A stretch of DNA of 64,000 bases from CAZTDU01 sp964617355 (GTDB lineage Bacteria; Pseudomonadota; Gammaproteobacteria; Burkholderiales; SG8-39), in NCBI GenBank assembly GCA_964617355.1, contig CAZTXP010000055.1, positions 1 through 64,000 on the forward strand. Reading direction: 5' to 3'. The notes under the pieces are model-generated. The model was not told the origin of the DNA. It searched no databases and worked only from the letters and a program-made list of their open reading frames with translations. Both the position numbers and the translations under genes were made by a program. Every line of letters starts with the position of its first letter. The first letter of the stretch is position 1. This document shows, in pieces, positions 24,798 to 35,039 of the stretch.

Positions 24798-26372
24798 CTA
24801 CTTCCGCTCGATCTCGTCGTACGGCGTCAGGCCCGACCAGATCGTGATCGGCAGGTTCCGGAGCGATTTGTCCGCCACGGTCGCGATCGCCCAGACGTGC
24901 GTGTAGGCGACCGGTACGTCCTCGACGACCTGCTTCTGGAATGCGTGGTACAGGGCCTTGCGCTTCTCGAGGTCGCGCTCGACGGTCGCACGCGCGAGCA
25001 GGTCGTCGACCTTCGGGCTCACGTAGTTCTGCGTGTTCGACCACACCACGCCCGGCTTGATGTTCGACGAGAGGTAGGTGCGGTGCACGCCGATCACCGG
25101 GTCGCCGTAGTTGAACGAGGCGTCCATCGAGGCCTCGAAGTCGTGGCCGCCGACGCGCTTCGCCCAGGTCGGGAAGTCCGGCGACACGCGCAGGTTGACG
25201 TTGATGCCGACCTTCTTCAGCTGCGGCTTGAGGTATTCGGCGATCGTGCCGTAGTTGTCCGGGCTGCCGGGCTGGATGTCGAGCTGCAGCGTGAAGCGCG
25301 TGCCGTCGGCGCCCTTCTTCAGGCCCGCGGCGTCGAGCAGCGCGTTGGCCTTTTCGAGGTTCAGCCGGTAGGCCTCGACCTTGTCGGTGTAGAACGGGCT
25401 GCCCGGCGCGATCGGCCCGCTCGCGACCTTCGTCATCCCGCCGTGCAGCTTCTTGACGATGAACTCGCGATCGAACGCGTAGGCAATGGCCTGGCGCACG
25501 CGCACGTCGTCCAGCGGCTTCTTCTTCAGGTTGAACGCCACCCAGCCCACCGGCCCGATGGCCTCGCCGCCGCGCAGTTCGACGTTCGCGTGCGGCAGCT
25601 TCTTCAGCCGCTGCACGCTGGTCGGCGAGCTGTGGAAGGAGATCATGTCGATGTCCTTCCTCTCGAACGCGATCTCCATCGCCGAAGGATCCTTGAAGAG
25701 ACGGAAGATGAGCTTGGCGAACTTCGGCCGGCCGGGGATGAAGAACTTGTCGAAGCGCTCGAGCACGATGTGCTCGCCCGGCTTGTACTCGACGAACTTG
25801 TAGGGCCCGGCGCCCACCGGCTTCAGGTTCGCGGGGTGGTTGCGCACGTCCTTGCCGTCGCCGTAGACGTGCTTGGGCAGGATCGGCAGGAACGGCGGCG
25901 ACATCGCGAGCAGGATCGCCGGGTGCGGATCCTTCATGCGGATGATCGCGATCTGCGGCGTCGGAGTGTCGACGCGCTCCACCGGCCCGAACATGGACTG
26001 GAACGGGTGGTAGGCCTTCGCGGTCATCACCGAGAACGCGACGTCTTCCGAGGTCACCGGCTTGCCGTCGTGGAACACCGCGTTCGGCACCAGCTTCAGG
26101 AGCAGCGACTTGCCGTCGTCCTGGAAGCTCCAGCTTTCGGCGAGGTAGGGTTGCGGATTCCACTTGTCGTCGAAGCGCAAGGGGCTGGCGAAGATCTGCG
26201 CCGACGGCATCATCGTCGCGACGCCGGACTGGATCGCGGCGTTGAAGTGGCGCGGCGTCTGCGTGCCGCCGACGATCAAGGTCTCGGCGCGGCCCTGCGC
26301 GTGCGCTGGCAGGGTGGCGGTGCAGGCGAGCGCCGCGCCCAGCGTCATGGTCAGGATGGCGATGCGGATCAT
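24798..26372 (-). CDS. Orphan peptide/nickel-type ABC receptor (OppA family)
   Basis: A 524-residue family-5 extracellular binding protein with a signal peptide ending near PAHAQ. It has SPLRFDDKWNPQPYLAESWS, the lid motif PVTSEDVAFSVMTAKAYHPF and RVRQAIAYAFDREFIVKKLH. It is strikingly similar along its whole length to the receptor at 35040-36605, which has a complete permease set; this one has none. It therefore may deliver a second ligand to that same transporter. It is followed by a Bug receptor and a dimethylglycine-type dehydrogenase in one transcriptional unit. Confidence 0.92.
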   Translation of the reverse strand: MIRIAILTMTLGAALACTATLPAHAQGRAETLIVGGTQTPRHFNAAIQSGVATMMPSAQIFASPLRFDDKWNPQPYLAESWSFQDDGKSLLLKLVPNAVFHDGKPVTSEDVAFSVMTAKAYHPFQSMFGPVERVDTPTPQIAIIRMKDPHPAILLAMSPPFLPILPKHVYGDGKDVRNHPANLKPVGAGPYKFVEYKPGEHIVLERFDKFFIPGRPKFAKLIFRLFKDPSAMEIAFERKDIDMISFHSSPTSVQRLKKLPHANVELRGGEAIGPVGWVAFNLKKKPLDDVRVRQAIAYAFDREFIVKKLHGGMTKVASGPIAPGSPFYTDKVEAYRLNLEKANALLDAAGLKKGADGTRFTLQLDIQPGSPDNYGTIAEYLKPQLKKVGINVNLRVSPDFPTWAKRVGGHDFEASMDASFNYGDPVIGVHRTYLSSNIKPGVVWSNTQNYVSPKVDDLLARATVERDLEKRKALYHAFQKQVVEDVPVAYTHVWAIATVADKSLRNLPITIWSGLTPYDEIERK

Positions 26373-26420
26373 GCGGGTGTCTCCTCTCGCTCTGGACGGC
26401 GCACTGTAGGGGCGGCCGCC

Positions 26421-27410
26421 TCAGGCGGGTTGTCCGTGGCGGACGCCGGTTTGCTCTTTCCGGTCATCGCGCGGTGCCACGCCCCAGGCCTTGCGGTAGG
26501 CGCGCGAGAAGTGCGCCTGGCTGACGAACCCGCAGGCGACCGCGACGTCGAGCACCGCCATGTCGGTGCGCCGGAGCAGCTGGCGCGCGCGATCCAGCCG
26601 CTGCCGCAGCAGGTATCGCGCCGGGCTCTCGCCGACCGCGGCGCGGAACAGGCGCGTCAGCTGCCGCGACGAGGTGCCGGCGGCGCGCGCGAGCTCGCCG
26701 ATGCCCGGCGGCGCGTCCGGCCGCTGCGCCGCGACGCGCAGCGCCTGCGACAGGCCGGGATGCCGCGCCACCGAGCGCCGGGCGCGCGCCATGTGCTGCA
26801 GTTCGGACGCCTGCCGGATGTGGTCGTGCAGGCAGTGCTCGGCGACGCGGTCGGCCACCGCGCGGCCGTGGTCCCACGCGATCGCGTGCAGCATCATGTC
26901 GAGCACCGCGGTGCCGCCGGCGCAGGTGACGCGCGGGCCGTCGAACTCGAACAGCGACTCGGTGATCTCGATCGCCGGGAAGCGCTCGCGGAAGGCGTCC
27001 GCCACTTCCCAGTGCGCGGTGGCGCGGCGACCGTCCAGGAGTCCCGCACGCGCCAGCGTGAACGCGCCGGTATCGATGCCGCCGAGCGTCGCGCCGGCGC
27101 GATCCAGCCCGCGCAGCCACGCGATGGTGCGCCGGGTGGCCGCCTTCTCGGGCTCGTGGTCGGCGCACACCAGCAGCGATCCCAGCCGGCCGGCGGTGTC
27201 GATGGACGCCTCCGGCTGGATGGCGATGCCGTTGCCGTCGGCGACCGCGCGTCCGTCGGCGGAGACGAGCTTCCACGAGTACTTGCGCGACACGTAGCGG
27301 TTGGCGATGCGCAGCGGCTCGATCGCCGAGGACAGCGCGATCACCGTGAAGCGCGGCACCAGCAGGAAGCCGATCGGGCTGGGCAGCAGCGAGGGGGCGT
27401 TGTCCGGCAT
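26421..27410 (-). CDS. GlxA-family AraC regulator with DJ-1/PfpI domain (GbdR/CdhR-like)
   Basis: A 329-residue regulator. The N-terminal DJ-1/PfpI-like sensor (IGFLLVPRFTVIALSSAIEP, then LLVCADHEPEKAATRRTIAW) is joined to a C-terminal AraC domain (GIGELARAAGTSSRQLTRLF, LDVAVACGFVSQAHFSRAYR). The region PLRIANRYVSRKYSWKLVS is typical of the group containing GbdR and CdhR, which sense betaine/dimethylglycine or carnitine. The co-oriented dimethylglycine-type dehydrogenase supports such a ligand. ATG 27410 has no ribosome-binding site; TTG 27416 is an alternative. A TAGAAT hexamer (minus strand, 27418-27423) lies 7 bases before the ATG, so a leaderless transcript is possible. Confidence 0.87.
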   Translation of the reverse strand: MPDNAPSLLPSPIGFLLVPRFTVIALSSAIEPLRIANRYVSRKYSWKLVSADGRAVADGNGIAIQPEASIDTAGRLGSLLVCADHEPEKAATRRTIAWLRGLDRAGATLGGIDTGAFTLARAGLLDGRRATAHWEVADAFRERFPAIEITESLFEFDGPRVTCAGGTAVLDMMLHAIAWDHGRAVADRVAEHCLHDHIRQASELQHMARARRSVARHPGLSQALRVAAQRPDAPPGIGELARAAGTSSRQLTRLFRAAVGESPARYLLRQRLDRARQLLRRTDMAVLDVAVACGFVSQAHFSRAYRKAWGVAPRDDRKEQTGVRHGQPA

Positions 27411-27483
27411 GGGCAAATTCTAGGCCGATCCGGTCATGCCACCACGGAGCGCGGGCCGCAGCATTGCCGTTCGAGGAGGCTCC

Positions 27484-29343
27484 ATGGCGCTGCCGTACCC
27501 GAAGCTCACGCTCTACCCCGCCCGCAAGGTGATCACGATGGACGCGTCCCTCCCCGAGGCGACCGCGGTCGCGGTGTCGGGCGACACCATCGTCGCGGTG
27601 GGCGACATGGCCTCGTTCGCGCCGTGGCGCGAGGGACGCGAGGTCGTGGTGGACGAGCGCCTGCGCGACAAGGTGCTGCTGCCGGGCCTGATCGACAACC
27701 ACGTGCACCCGTGGCTCGGCGCGCTGCTGCTGCCCACCGCACTCATCGCACCCGAGGACTGGCGCCTCGCCGACGGCGGCGTGGCGAAGGCGGCGAACTC
27801 GCGCGACGAGTGGTGGGCGCGCCTGCGCGAGGCGGTGAAATCCCACTCCGGCGGCACGGAACTTATGGCCTCGTGGGGCTTCCACCACGGCTTCCACGGC
27901 CGGCGCCCGCGCAGGAGCGAGCTCGACGAGGTGTGCCCCGACCGCCCGCTGATCGTCTGGCACCGCTCGTTTCACGAGATCTTCGCCAACACGAAGTCGC
28001 TGCAGTTCGCCGGCCTCTCGAAGGCCGACTGCGCGCATCCGCAGATCGACTGGGACGAGGGCCATTTCTTCGAGATCGGCACCAAGACGCTGCTCGCGAA
28101 GCTGATGCCACATTTCCTCAGGCCAGAGTGGTTCAACGCCGGCATGGAACGGATGGCGAAGCTGATGCATCGCGGCGGCCTCACCACGATCGGCGACATG
28201 GCCTTCGGCTCGCTCGGCGTCGACTACGAGTTCGGCGCCTGGGAGGCGGCGGTCGAGCGGCCGGGACGGCCGATCCGCTGCTTCAACATAGCGCACGCCG
28301 GCGCGCTCGGCTTCCGCGCCCAGGGCAGGAAGCCCGCGGCGCACGAGGACCCGGGCTTCGAGAAGGTGCTCGAGATCGTCGATGCGCTGCCCGCGCGCGA
28401 CACGCGCCGCATGAAGACGCTGAAGGCCGCGAAGCTCTACGCCGACGGCGCGATGTTCTCGCAGCTGATGCGCATCAACGCGCCCGGCTACATCGACGGC
28501 CACGAGGGCGAGTGGATGATGACCCCCGAGGTGCTCGCGAAAGGCGTGCGCACGTTCTGGGAAGCGGGCTACGGCATCCACGTGCACGTGAACGGCGACG
28601 GCGGCGTCGATGCCCTTCTCGGCGCGCTCGACGCGTCGATGCACGCGCGGCCGAGGTTCGATCATCGCTTCGCGTTCCACCACATGGGCTACTCGTCGGC
28701 GGTGCAGGTGCGGCGCATGGCCGCGCTCGGCGTGGTCGCGTCGGTGAACCCGTACTACGTGCATGCGCTCGCCGACAGCTACTCGGCGCTCGGCCTCGGG
28801 CCGGAGCGCGCGTCGCAGATCGTGCGCGCCGGCTCGATGGTGCGCGCCGGCGTGCCGGTGTCCTTCCACTCCGACTTCATGATGGCGCCGACGGAGCCGC
28901 TGTTCCTTGCGTGGTGCGCGGCGACGCGCGAGACGCGTTCCGGCACGGTCGCCGCGCCCACCGAATGCCTCACGCTCGAGCAGGCCCTGCGCGGCATCAC
29001 CATCGACGCCGCGCACGCGCTCGGCCGCGACCACGAGATCGGCTCCATCGTCGCCGGCAAGAAGGCCGACTTCACGGTGCTCGACGACGACCCGTTCCGC
29101 GTCGGCGCGAAGGGCCTGAAGGACCTCAAGGTCTGGGGGACGGTGTTCGAGGGCGAGATCTTTCCTGTGGCGCGGCCCTCGGCGGCGCTGCACCGGCCGG
29201 GCGTCGCGCATCGCCAGCCGCCACGCGCACATCGCTATCGCCCGGTGCAATCCTCGTGCTGCGGCTCGGCCGAGGACCGCTGTGATACCGTTCACCGGCT
29301 CGCCTCGTGGGCGGGCGAGGCGGTGGAGCGCACCCGGCGCTGA
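27484..29343 (+). CDS. YtcJ-like amidohydrolase (amidohydrolase 3 family)
   Basis: A 619-residue metal-dependent hydrolase. The metal motif is PGLIDNHVHPWLG; later features are IHVHVNGDGGVDALLGAL, FAFHHMGYSSAVQVRRM and VSFHSDFMMAPTEPLFL. The C-terminal composite-domain segment ends with IVAGKKADFTVLDDDPF. These enzymes hydrolyse amide or related C-N bonds; the substrate is unknown. ATG 27484 follows CGAGGAGGCTCC. After the usual end (about residue 565, EGEIFPVARP) an odd 50-residue Arg/Cys-rich tail with SSCCGSAEDRCD follows, perhaps from loss of an earlier stop. It heads an operon with a Bug receptor and a VOC protein. Confidence 0.88.
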   Translation: MALPYPKLTLYPARKVITMDASLPEATAVAVSGDTIVAVGDMASFAPWREGREVVVDERLRDKVLLPGLIDNHVHPWLGALLLPTALIAPEDWRLADGGVAKAANSRDEWWARLREAVKSHSGGTELMASWGFHHGFHGRRPRRSELDEVCPDRPLIVWHRSFHEIFANTKSLQFAGLSKADCAHPQIDWDEGHFFEIGTKTLLAKLMPHFLRPEWFNAGMERMAKLMHRGGLTTIGDMAFGSLGVDYEFGAWEAAVERPGRPIRCFNIAHAGALGFRAQGRKPAAHEDPGFEKVLEIVDALPARDTRRMKTLKAAKLYADGAMFSQLMRINAPGYIDGHEGEWMMTPEVLAKGVRTFWEAGYGIHVHVNGDGGVDALLGALDASMHARPRFDHRFAFHHMGYSSAVQVRRMAALGVVASVNPYYVHALADSYSALGLGPERASQIVRAGSMVRAGVPVSFHSDFMMAPTEPLFLAWCAATRETRSGTVAAPTECLTLEQALRGITIDAAHALGRDHEIGSIVAGKKADFTVLDDDPFRVGAKGLKDLKVWGTVFEGEIFPVARPSAALHRPGVAHRQPPRAHRYRPVQSSCCGSAEDRCDTVHRLASWAGEAVERTRR

Positions 29344-29371
29344 CCGCCTCCCTCTTGGAGGAGGGAGACGC

Positions 29372-30334
29372 ATGAAGAAGGCATTCGTCGCGGGCCTTGC
29401 GCTCTGCGCGTGGTCCGCTTCCGTGTTGGCGCAGGCCTATCCGTCGAAGCCGGTGCGCTTCGTCGTGCCCTGGCCGCCCGGCGGCATCGTCGAGATCATC
29501 GGCCGGCCGGTGGTCGAGAAGATCGCGCAGAACTGGGGCTCGCCGATCGTGCTCGAGGCGAAGCCCGGCGCCAACGCCTCGATCGGCACCGAGCAGGTGG
29601 CGAAGAGCGCGCCCGACGGCTACACGTGGCTGCTCGCGACGCTGAACCACACGGTCAATCCGAGCCTCTCGAAGAACCTGCCGTGGCATCCGACGAACGA
29701 CTTCGCCGGCGTGGCGATGATCGCCTCCGTGCCGGCGCTCGCGGTGGTGCCGGCGAACGTTCCGGTGGCGACGCTTGCCGATTTCGTGCAGCTCGTGAAA
29801 TCCCAACCGGGCAAGCTCAACTACCTGATGCCCGGCACCGGTACCTCGATGCACCTGAACACTGAGCTGCTGAAAGTCACCGCCGGCCTCGACCTCGTGC
29901 CGGTGCCCTACAAGGGCCTTCCAACGGGGATTCCGGACCTGCTCGCAGGGTCGCTCGCGTTCAGCATGGTGTCGATCCCTCTCGCCGCGCCACACATCGC
30001 CTCGGGCAAGCTGAAGCCGCTCGCGATCGGCGCCACGAAGCGCTCGGCGCGCTTCCCCGACGTGCCGACCTTCGTCGAGGCCGGCTTCGCCGACGCGCAG
30101 GTAGTGGCCTGGTACGCGTTCCTCGTGCCCGCGAAGACGCCGCGCGACATCGTCGACCGCGTCTCGCAGGAGACGCAGAAGGCGCTCGCCGACCCCGAAG
30201 TGCAGAAGCGGCTCGAGACCGCGGGCGCGGACGTCGCCGGGCGCTCGACGCCGGCCGAGGTGGACGCGTTCCTGAAGTCCGAGACCGCGCGCTGGGCGAA
30301 GCTGGTGCGCGACGCCAGGATCGAGGCGCAGTAG
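29372..30334 (+). CDS. Bug-family tripartite tricarboxylate transporter receptor
   Basis: A 320-residue receptor with a signal peptide (MKKAFVAGLALCAWSASVLA) and the Bug blocks YPSKPVRFVVPWPPGGIVEI, GANASIGTEQVAKSAPDGYT and RFPDVPTFVEAGFADAQVVA. A GGAGGAGGGAG site precedes ATG 29372. It lies 28 bases after the amidohydrolase and 2 bases before the VOC gene, so it probably binds the substrate or product of that hydrolase. No permease genes are adjacent. Confidence 0.93.
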   Translation: MKKAFVAGLALCAWSASVLAQAYPSKPVRFVVPWPPGGIVEIIGRPVVEKIAQNWGSPIVLEAKPGANASIGTEQVAKSAPDGYTWLLATLNHTVNPSLSKNLPWHPTNDFAGVAMIASVPALAVVPANVPVATLADFVQLVKSQPGKLNYLMPGTGTSMHLNTELLKVTAGLDLVPVPYKGLPTGIPDLLAGSLAFSMVSIPLAAPHIASGKLKPLAIGATKRSARFPDVPTFVEAGFADAQVVAWYAFLVPAKTPRDIVDRVSQETQKALADPEVQKRLETAGADVAGRSTPAEVDAFLKSETARWAKLVRDARIEAQ

Positions 30335-30336
30335 CG

Positions 30337-31200
30337 ATGCTCGAACGGCTCGACCGGATGCTCGTCGCGGTACGCGACCGCGCGAAAGCCGCGGAGACCT
30401 TCGCGCGCGCGCTCGACGCGCAGCCACTGCGCGACGCGGCGAGCGCGCACCTTGGGGCCCGCGGCACGGTGCTGGCGCTTGGCGAATCCGAGATCGAGCT
30501 CTGGCAGCCGGAAGGCGCGGGGCCGGCGCGGGACTTCCTCGAGCGCTGGGGCGAGGGGCTGCTCGCGGCCGGCTATTCGACCTTGCGCGTCGACGCGCTC
30601 GCGGCGCGGCTTGCGCAGCACGGCGTGGACTGCGTGCGGGAGGGGGATCGCCTCTACGTCCCGGCGGATGCCACCGGAGGCTTCCCGATGGTGATCTCGC
30701 CCGCGGCCGCGCGGCGTGGCGTGGGTGCGATCAGCCATGTCTACGAAGCGACGCACGCCCTTGCCGGCGACTGGCGCGTCGCTGAGCGGCGCTACGTCGA
30801 ACTCCTCGGTCTCGACGCCACGCGCTTCTCGCCAATCGCCAGCGAGCGCTTCGGCTACGAAGGCACGCTCACCCTGTTCGATCCGCCGGCGAGGCTCGAC
30901 CGCATCGAGATCTCTCAGGCCTTCGCCGGCCACGCCGGCGCGATGCGCCGCTTCGTCGAGAAGCGCGGCGGCGCCGGGCTCTACATGTGCTTCGCGGAAG
31001 CGAACGACTTCGATGCCCTCAAGGCGCGCCTGATCGCGGTGGGTGCGCAGTTCGCGGCGCGCGCGGGCGACATCGCCGCCGAGCGCGACGGCCTCTGGAT
31101 CCACCCGAAGAGCCTGCACGGCATGCTGCTCGGCGTGTCGCGCGCCACGTTCGCGTGGACGTGGTCCGGGCGGCCGGATCTGGTGAGGCCGGCACCTTAG
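30337..31200 (+). CDS. VOC-superfamily protein (glyoxalase/dioxygenase fold)
   Basis: A 287-residue protein with two vicinal-oxygen-chelate halves (LDRMLVAVRDRAKAAETFAR, then GAISHVYEATHALAGDWRVA and GLYMCFAEANDFDALKARLI). Its C-terminus, WIHPKSLHGMLLGVSR, resembles the methylmalonyl-CoA epimerase and glyoxalase group with its late histidine. Reaction unknown; a lyase, epimerase or ring-cleavage role in the same pathway as the amidohydrolase is plausible. Its last four bases overlap the stop of the convergent oppF-like gene. Confidence 0.8.
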   Translation: MLERLDRMLVAVRDRAKAAETFARALDAQPLRDAASAHLGARGTVLALGESEIELWQPEGAGPARDFLERWGEGLLAAGYSTLRVDALAARLAQHGVDCVREGDRLYVPADATGGFPMVISPAAARRGVGAISHVYEATHALAGDWRVAERRYVELLGLDATRFSPIASERFGYEGTLTLFDPPARLDRIEISQAFAGHAGAMRRFVEKRGGAGLYMCFAEANDFDALKARLIAVGAQFAARAGDIAAERDGLWIHPKSLHGMLLGVSRATFAWTWSGRPDLVRPAP

Positions 31201-32203
31201 AGGGACGCGGGGCGCATCGGCGCCGAGCCGTCGTCGCGCACCAGGTGGCAGGCGATGCGGTGGCCGGGCTTCACTTCGCGCAGTGGCGGCTCCTCGGCCT
31301 TGCACTGCGCGTTGGCGTAGGGGCACCGCGTCGAGAAGCGGCAGCCCGGCGGCGGGTTGATCGGACTCGGCGGGTCGCCCTCGAGTCGCAGGCGCGAGGC
31401 ACCGTCCCGGCGCCGGCGGCCGACGCGGGGGACGGCCGACAGCAGCGCCCACGTGTACGGATGCAGCGGATCCTCGAAGAGGGCCTCGCGCGGCGCCTGC
31501 TCGACGATGCGCCCGAGGTACATCACCGCGACTTCGTCGCAGAGGTACTGCACCACGCCGAGGTCGTGCGAGATGAAGAGGTAGGCGAGGCCGTACTCGC
31601 GCTGCAGGTTCACCAGCAGGTTCAGGATCTGCGCCTGGATGGCGACGTCGAGCGCCGACACCGGCTCGTCGCAGACCACGAGCTCGGGCTTCGTCGCCAG
31701 CGCGCGAGCGATGCCGATCCGCTGGCGCTGCCCGCCCGAGAACTGGTGCGGGAAGAGCTGCAGCTGGTCGGGCCGCAGGCCGACCTGCGCGAAGAGTTCG
31801 CGCGATCGTTCGCGGCGCTCGGCCTCGGTGCCGATGCCCATCAGTTCCAGCGGCTCCTCGACGATGCTGCCTGCGCGCATGCGCGGGTTCAGCGACGAGT
31901 ACGGGTCCTGGAAGATCATCTGTACGCGCCGGCGCGCATGGCGCAGCGTCTCGCCCTCGAGCGCCGACAGCGGCTCCTCGCCGAGGCGAACCGTGCCTGC
32001 CGTGATGTCGGTGAGGCGCATCACCGCGAGCGCAGTGGTGGTCTTGCCGGAGCCCGATTCGCCGACGATGCCGAAGGTGCGGCCCTTCTGCACCGTGAAG
32101 CTGACGCCGTCCACCGCCTTGACGGTGCGGCGGGGCGCGAACGGCGTCGCACGGCGCAGCGGGAAGTGCACCCGCAGGTCGTCGACCGTGAGCAGCGCGT
32201 CGC

Positions 32204-32207
<4 letters not shown>
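31197..32207 (-). CDS. Peptide/nickel-type ABC transporter ATP-binding protein (DppF/OppF-like)
   Basis: A 336-residue ATPase with Walker A GESGSGKTTT, signature FSGGQRQRIGIAR, Walker B LVVCDEPVSALD and the C-terminal OppF/DppF block NPPPGCRFSTRCPYANAQCK with clustered cysteines. It energises the DppB/DppC-like channel together with the DppD-like partner, whose stop it overlaps by four bases. It is the last gene of a five-gene operon read from 36605 down to 31197. Confidence 0.94.
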
Positions 32208-33195
<988 letters not shown>

Positions 33196-33199
<4 letters not shown>

Positions 33200-34065
33200 C
33201 GGGTCCTCAGCTTCGGGTTGAAGGCGTCGTTCAGGCCGTCGCCGACGAGGCTGATCGCGAGCACGGTGACGAAGATCGCGACGCCCGGGAAGGTCACCGC
33301 CCACCACGCCTCGCGCAGGTAGTTGCGGTTGGAGCCGATCATCAGGCCCCAGCTCATGATGTTCGGGTCCGAGAGGCCGAGGAAGGAGAGCCCGGCCTCG
33401 AAGAGGATCGCGCTGCCGGTGGCGAGCGTGGCCGACACCATGATCGGCGGCATCGCGTTCGGCAGGATGATGCGCCAGATGATGCGCGCGTTGGACGCGC
33501 CGATCGAGCGCGCCGCGCGCACGTACTCGAGTTCGCGGATGCGCAGGAACTCGGCGCGCGTGAGGCGCGCCATGCTGGTCCACGCCACGATGCCGATGGC
33601 GAAGATCACGGTGACGAGCGACGGAGCGAACAGCGTGATCAGCACCATCGCGAAGAGCAGCGCCGGCAGCACCTGGAAGAACTCGGTGACGCGGCCGAGC
33701 ACGCCGTCCACCCAGCGGCCGTAGAAGCCGCCGAGCGCGCCGATGGTGATGCCGATCAGCGCGGTGATCAGGGCGGCGCAGAAGCCGACGAGCAGCGTCG
33801 GGCGGCCGCCCTTGATGAGGCCCGCGAGCACGTCGCGCCCGAGGTAGTCGGTGCCGAGCGGCGCTTCTGCCTCGGCGCCCGGCGGCGCCTTCGGCGCGCC
33901 GACGATCTCGAACGGGTCCACCGAGTAGACCATCGGCCCGAACACCACGACGAGCGCGATCACCGCGAGCAGCGCGAGCCCGACCAGCGCGGCGCGGTTG
34001 CGCCGGAAGACGCTCCACGCCTCGCGCCACGGGCCGCGCGCGCGCGCTTCCGCGGCCTCAGCCAC
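33196..34065 (-). CDS. Peptide/nickel-type ABC permease (DppC-like)
   Basis: A 289-residue inner-membrane protein with an N-terminal OppC-like segment and six hydrophobic spans. The binding-protein-dependent transport loop is RSIGASNARIIWRIILPNAM, and LGTDYLGRDVLAGLIKGGRP is the DppC signature. It starts at GTG 34065, overlapping the DppB-like gene by 8 bases. It forms half of the translocation channel. Confidence 0.94.
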
Positions 34066-35035
34066 CGGTCTTGATCCTCGGGTCCACGAGCCGGTACGCG
34101 AGGTCCGTGAGCAGGTTGCCGACGATCACCAGCACCGCCGACAGCAGCAGGATGCCGAGGATCAGCTGGTTGTCGCGCCGCAGGATCGACTCGAACGCGA
34201 GCTGGCCCATGCCCGGCCACGTGAACACCGTCTCCACCAGCACCGCGCCGGCGAGCATCGCCGAGAGCTGCAGCCCCGCCACGGTGACCACCGGCAGGAT
34301 CGCGTTCCTCAGCGCGTGCTTGAACACGACCTTGTTCTCCGAGAGGCCCTTGGCGCGCGCGGTGCGCACGTAGTCCGAGCCGAGCACCTCCAGCATGCTC
34401 GCGCGCGAAAGGCGCGAGTAGAGCGCGAGGTAGATCAGCGCGAGCGTGCCGGCGGGCAGGATGAGGTGGTAGGCGACATCGAGCGCGTATGCAAAGCCGG
34501 TCGCGCCCTGCGCGATGTCGTACATGCCCGAGGCCGGCAGCAGCTCGAAGACCGAGGCGAAGAGGAGGAGCAGCATCAGCCCCGACCAGAACACCGGCGC
34601 TGAGAAACCGAACAGCGCGACGATGGTCACGAACGCGCCCAGCCAGCTCGCCGGGAAGCGCGCCGCCATCACGCCGAGGAAGGTGCCGACGGTGATGGCG
34701 AGGCCGAGCGCGGTCGTCACCAGCAGTACCGTGGCCGGAACGCGCTCCAGGATCAGCTTCAGCACCGGCTGGTTGTAGTACGCCGAGTTGCCGAGATCGC
34801 CGGTGGCGACGCGCTTGAGATACAGGCCGAGCTGCTCCGGGAACGAGCGGTCGAGCCCGTAGGACTTCTTCAGCTGCGCGATGGTTTCCTCGGACGCGCC
34901 GCCCATCTCGCCGACGATCGTCTGCACGATGTCGCCCGGCGCGAGGTGCATCAGGCTGAAGTTGAGGATCGCGACGGCGGCGAGCAGGCCCGCGGCGTAC
35001 GCGAGCCGGCGCGCGAGCCACGCGGCGAAACCCAT
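34058..35035 (-). CDS. Peptide/nickel-type ABC permease (DppB-like)
   Basis: A 325-residue inner-membrane protein with six hydrophobic spans. The DppB N-terminal block is NFSLMHLAPGDIVQTIVGEM and the EAA-like loop is YVRTARAKGLSENKVVFKHA. It pairs with the DppC-like subunit. Four bases separate it from the receptor gene upstream. Confidence 0.94.
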   Translation of the reverse strand: MGFAAWLARRLAYAAGLLAAVAILNFSLMHLAPGDIVQTIVGEMGGASEETIAQLKKSYGLDRSFPEQLGLYLKRVATGDLGNSAYYNQPVLKLILERVPATVLLVTTALGLAITVGTFLGVMAARFPASWLGAFVTIVALFGFSAPVFWSGLMLLLLFASVFELLPASGMYDIAQGATGFAYALDVAYHLILPAGTLALIYLALYSRLSRASMLEVLGSDYVRTARAKGLSENKVVFKHALRNAILPVVTVAGLQLSAMLAGAVLVETVFTWPGMGQLAFESILRRDNQLILGILLLSAVLVIVGNLLTDLAYRLVDPRIKTGG

Positions 35036-35039
35036 CCTG

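Noticed and set aside
24546..29285. Plus-strand open frame of 1579 codons
   Set aside because: It runs antisense to the Bug, OppA and GlxA genes and out of frame through the amidohydrolase. The translation is Arg/Asp/His-rich with no domain.
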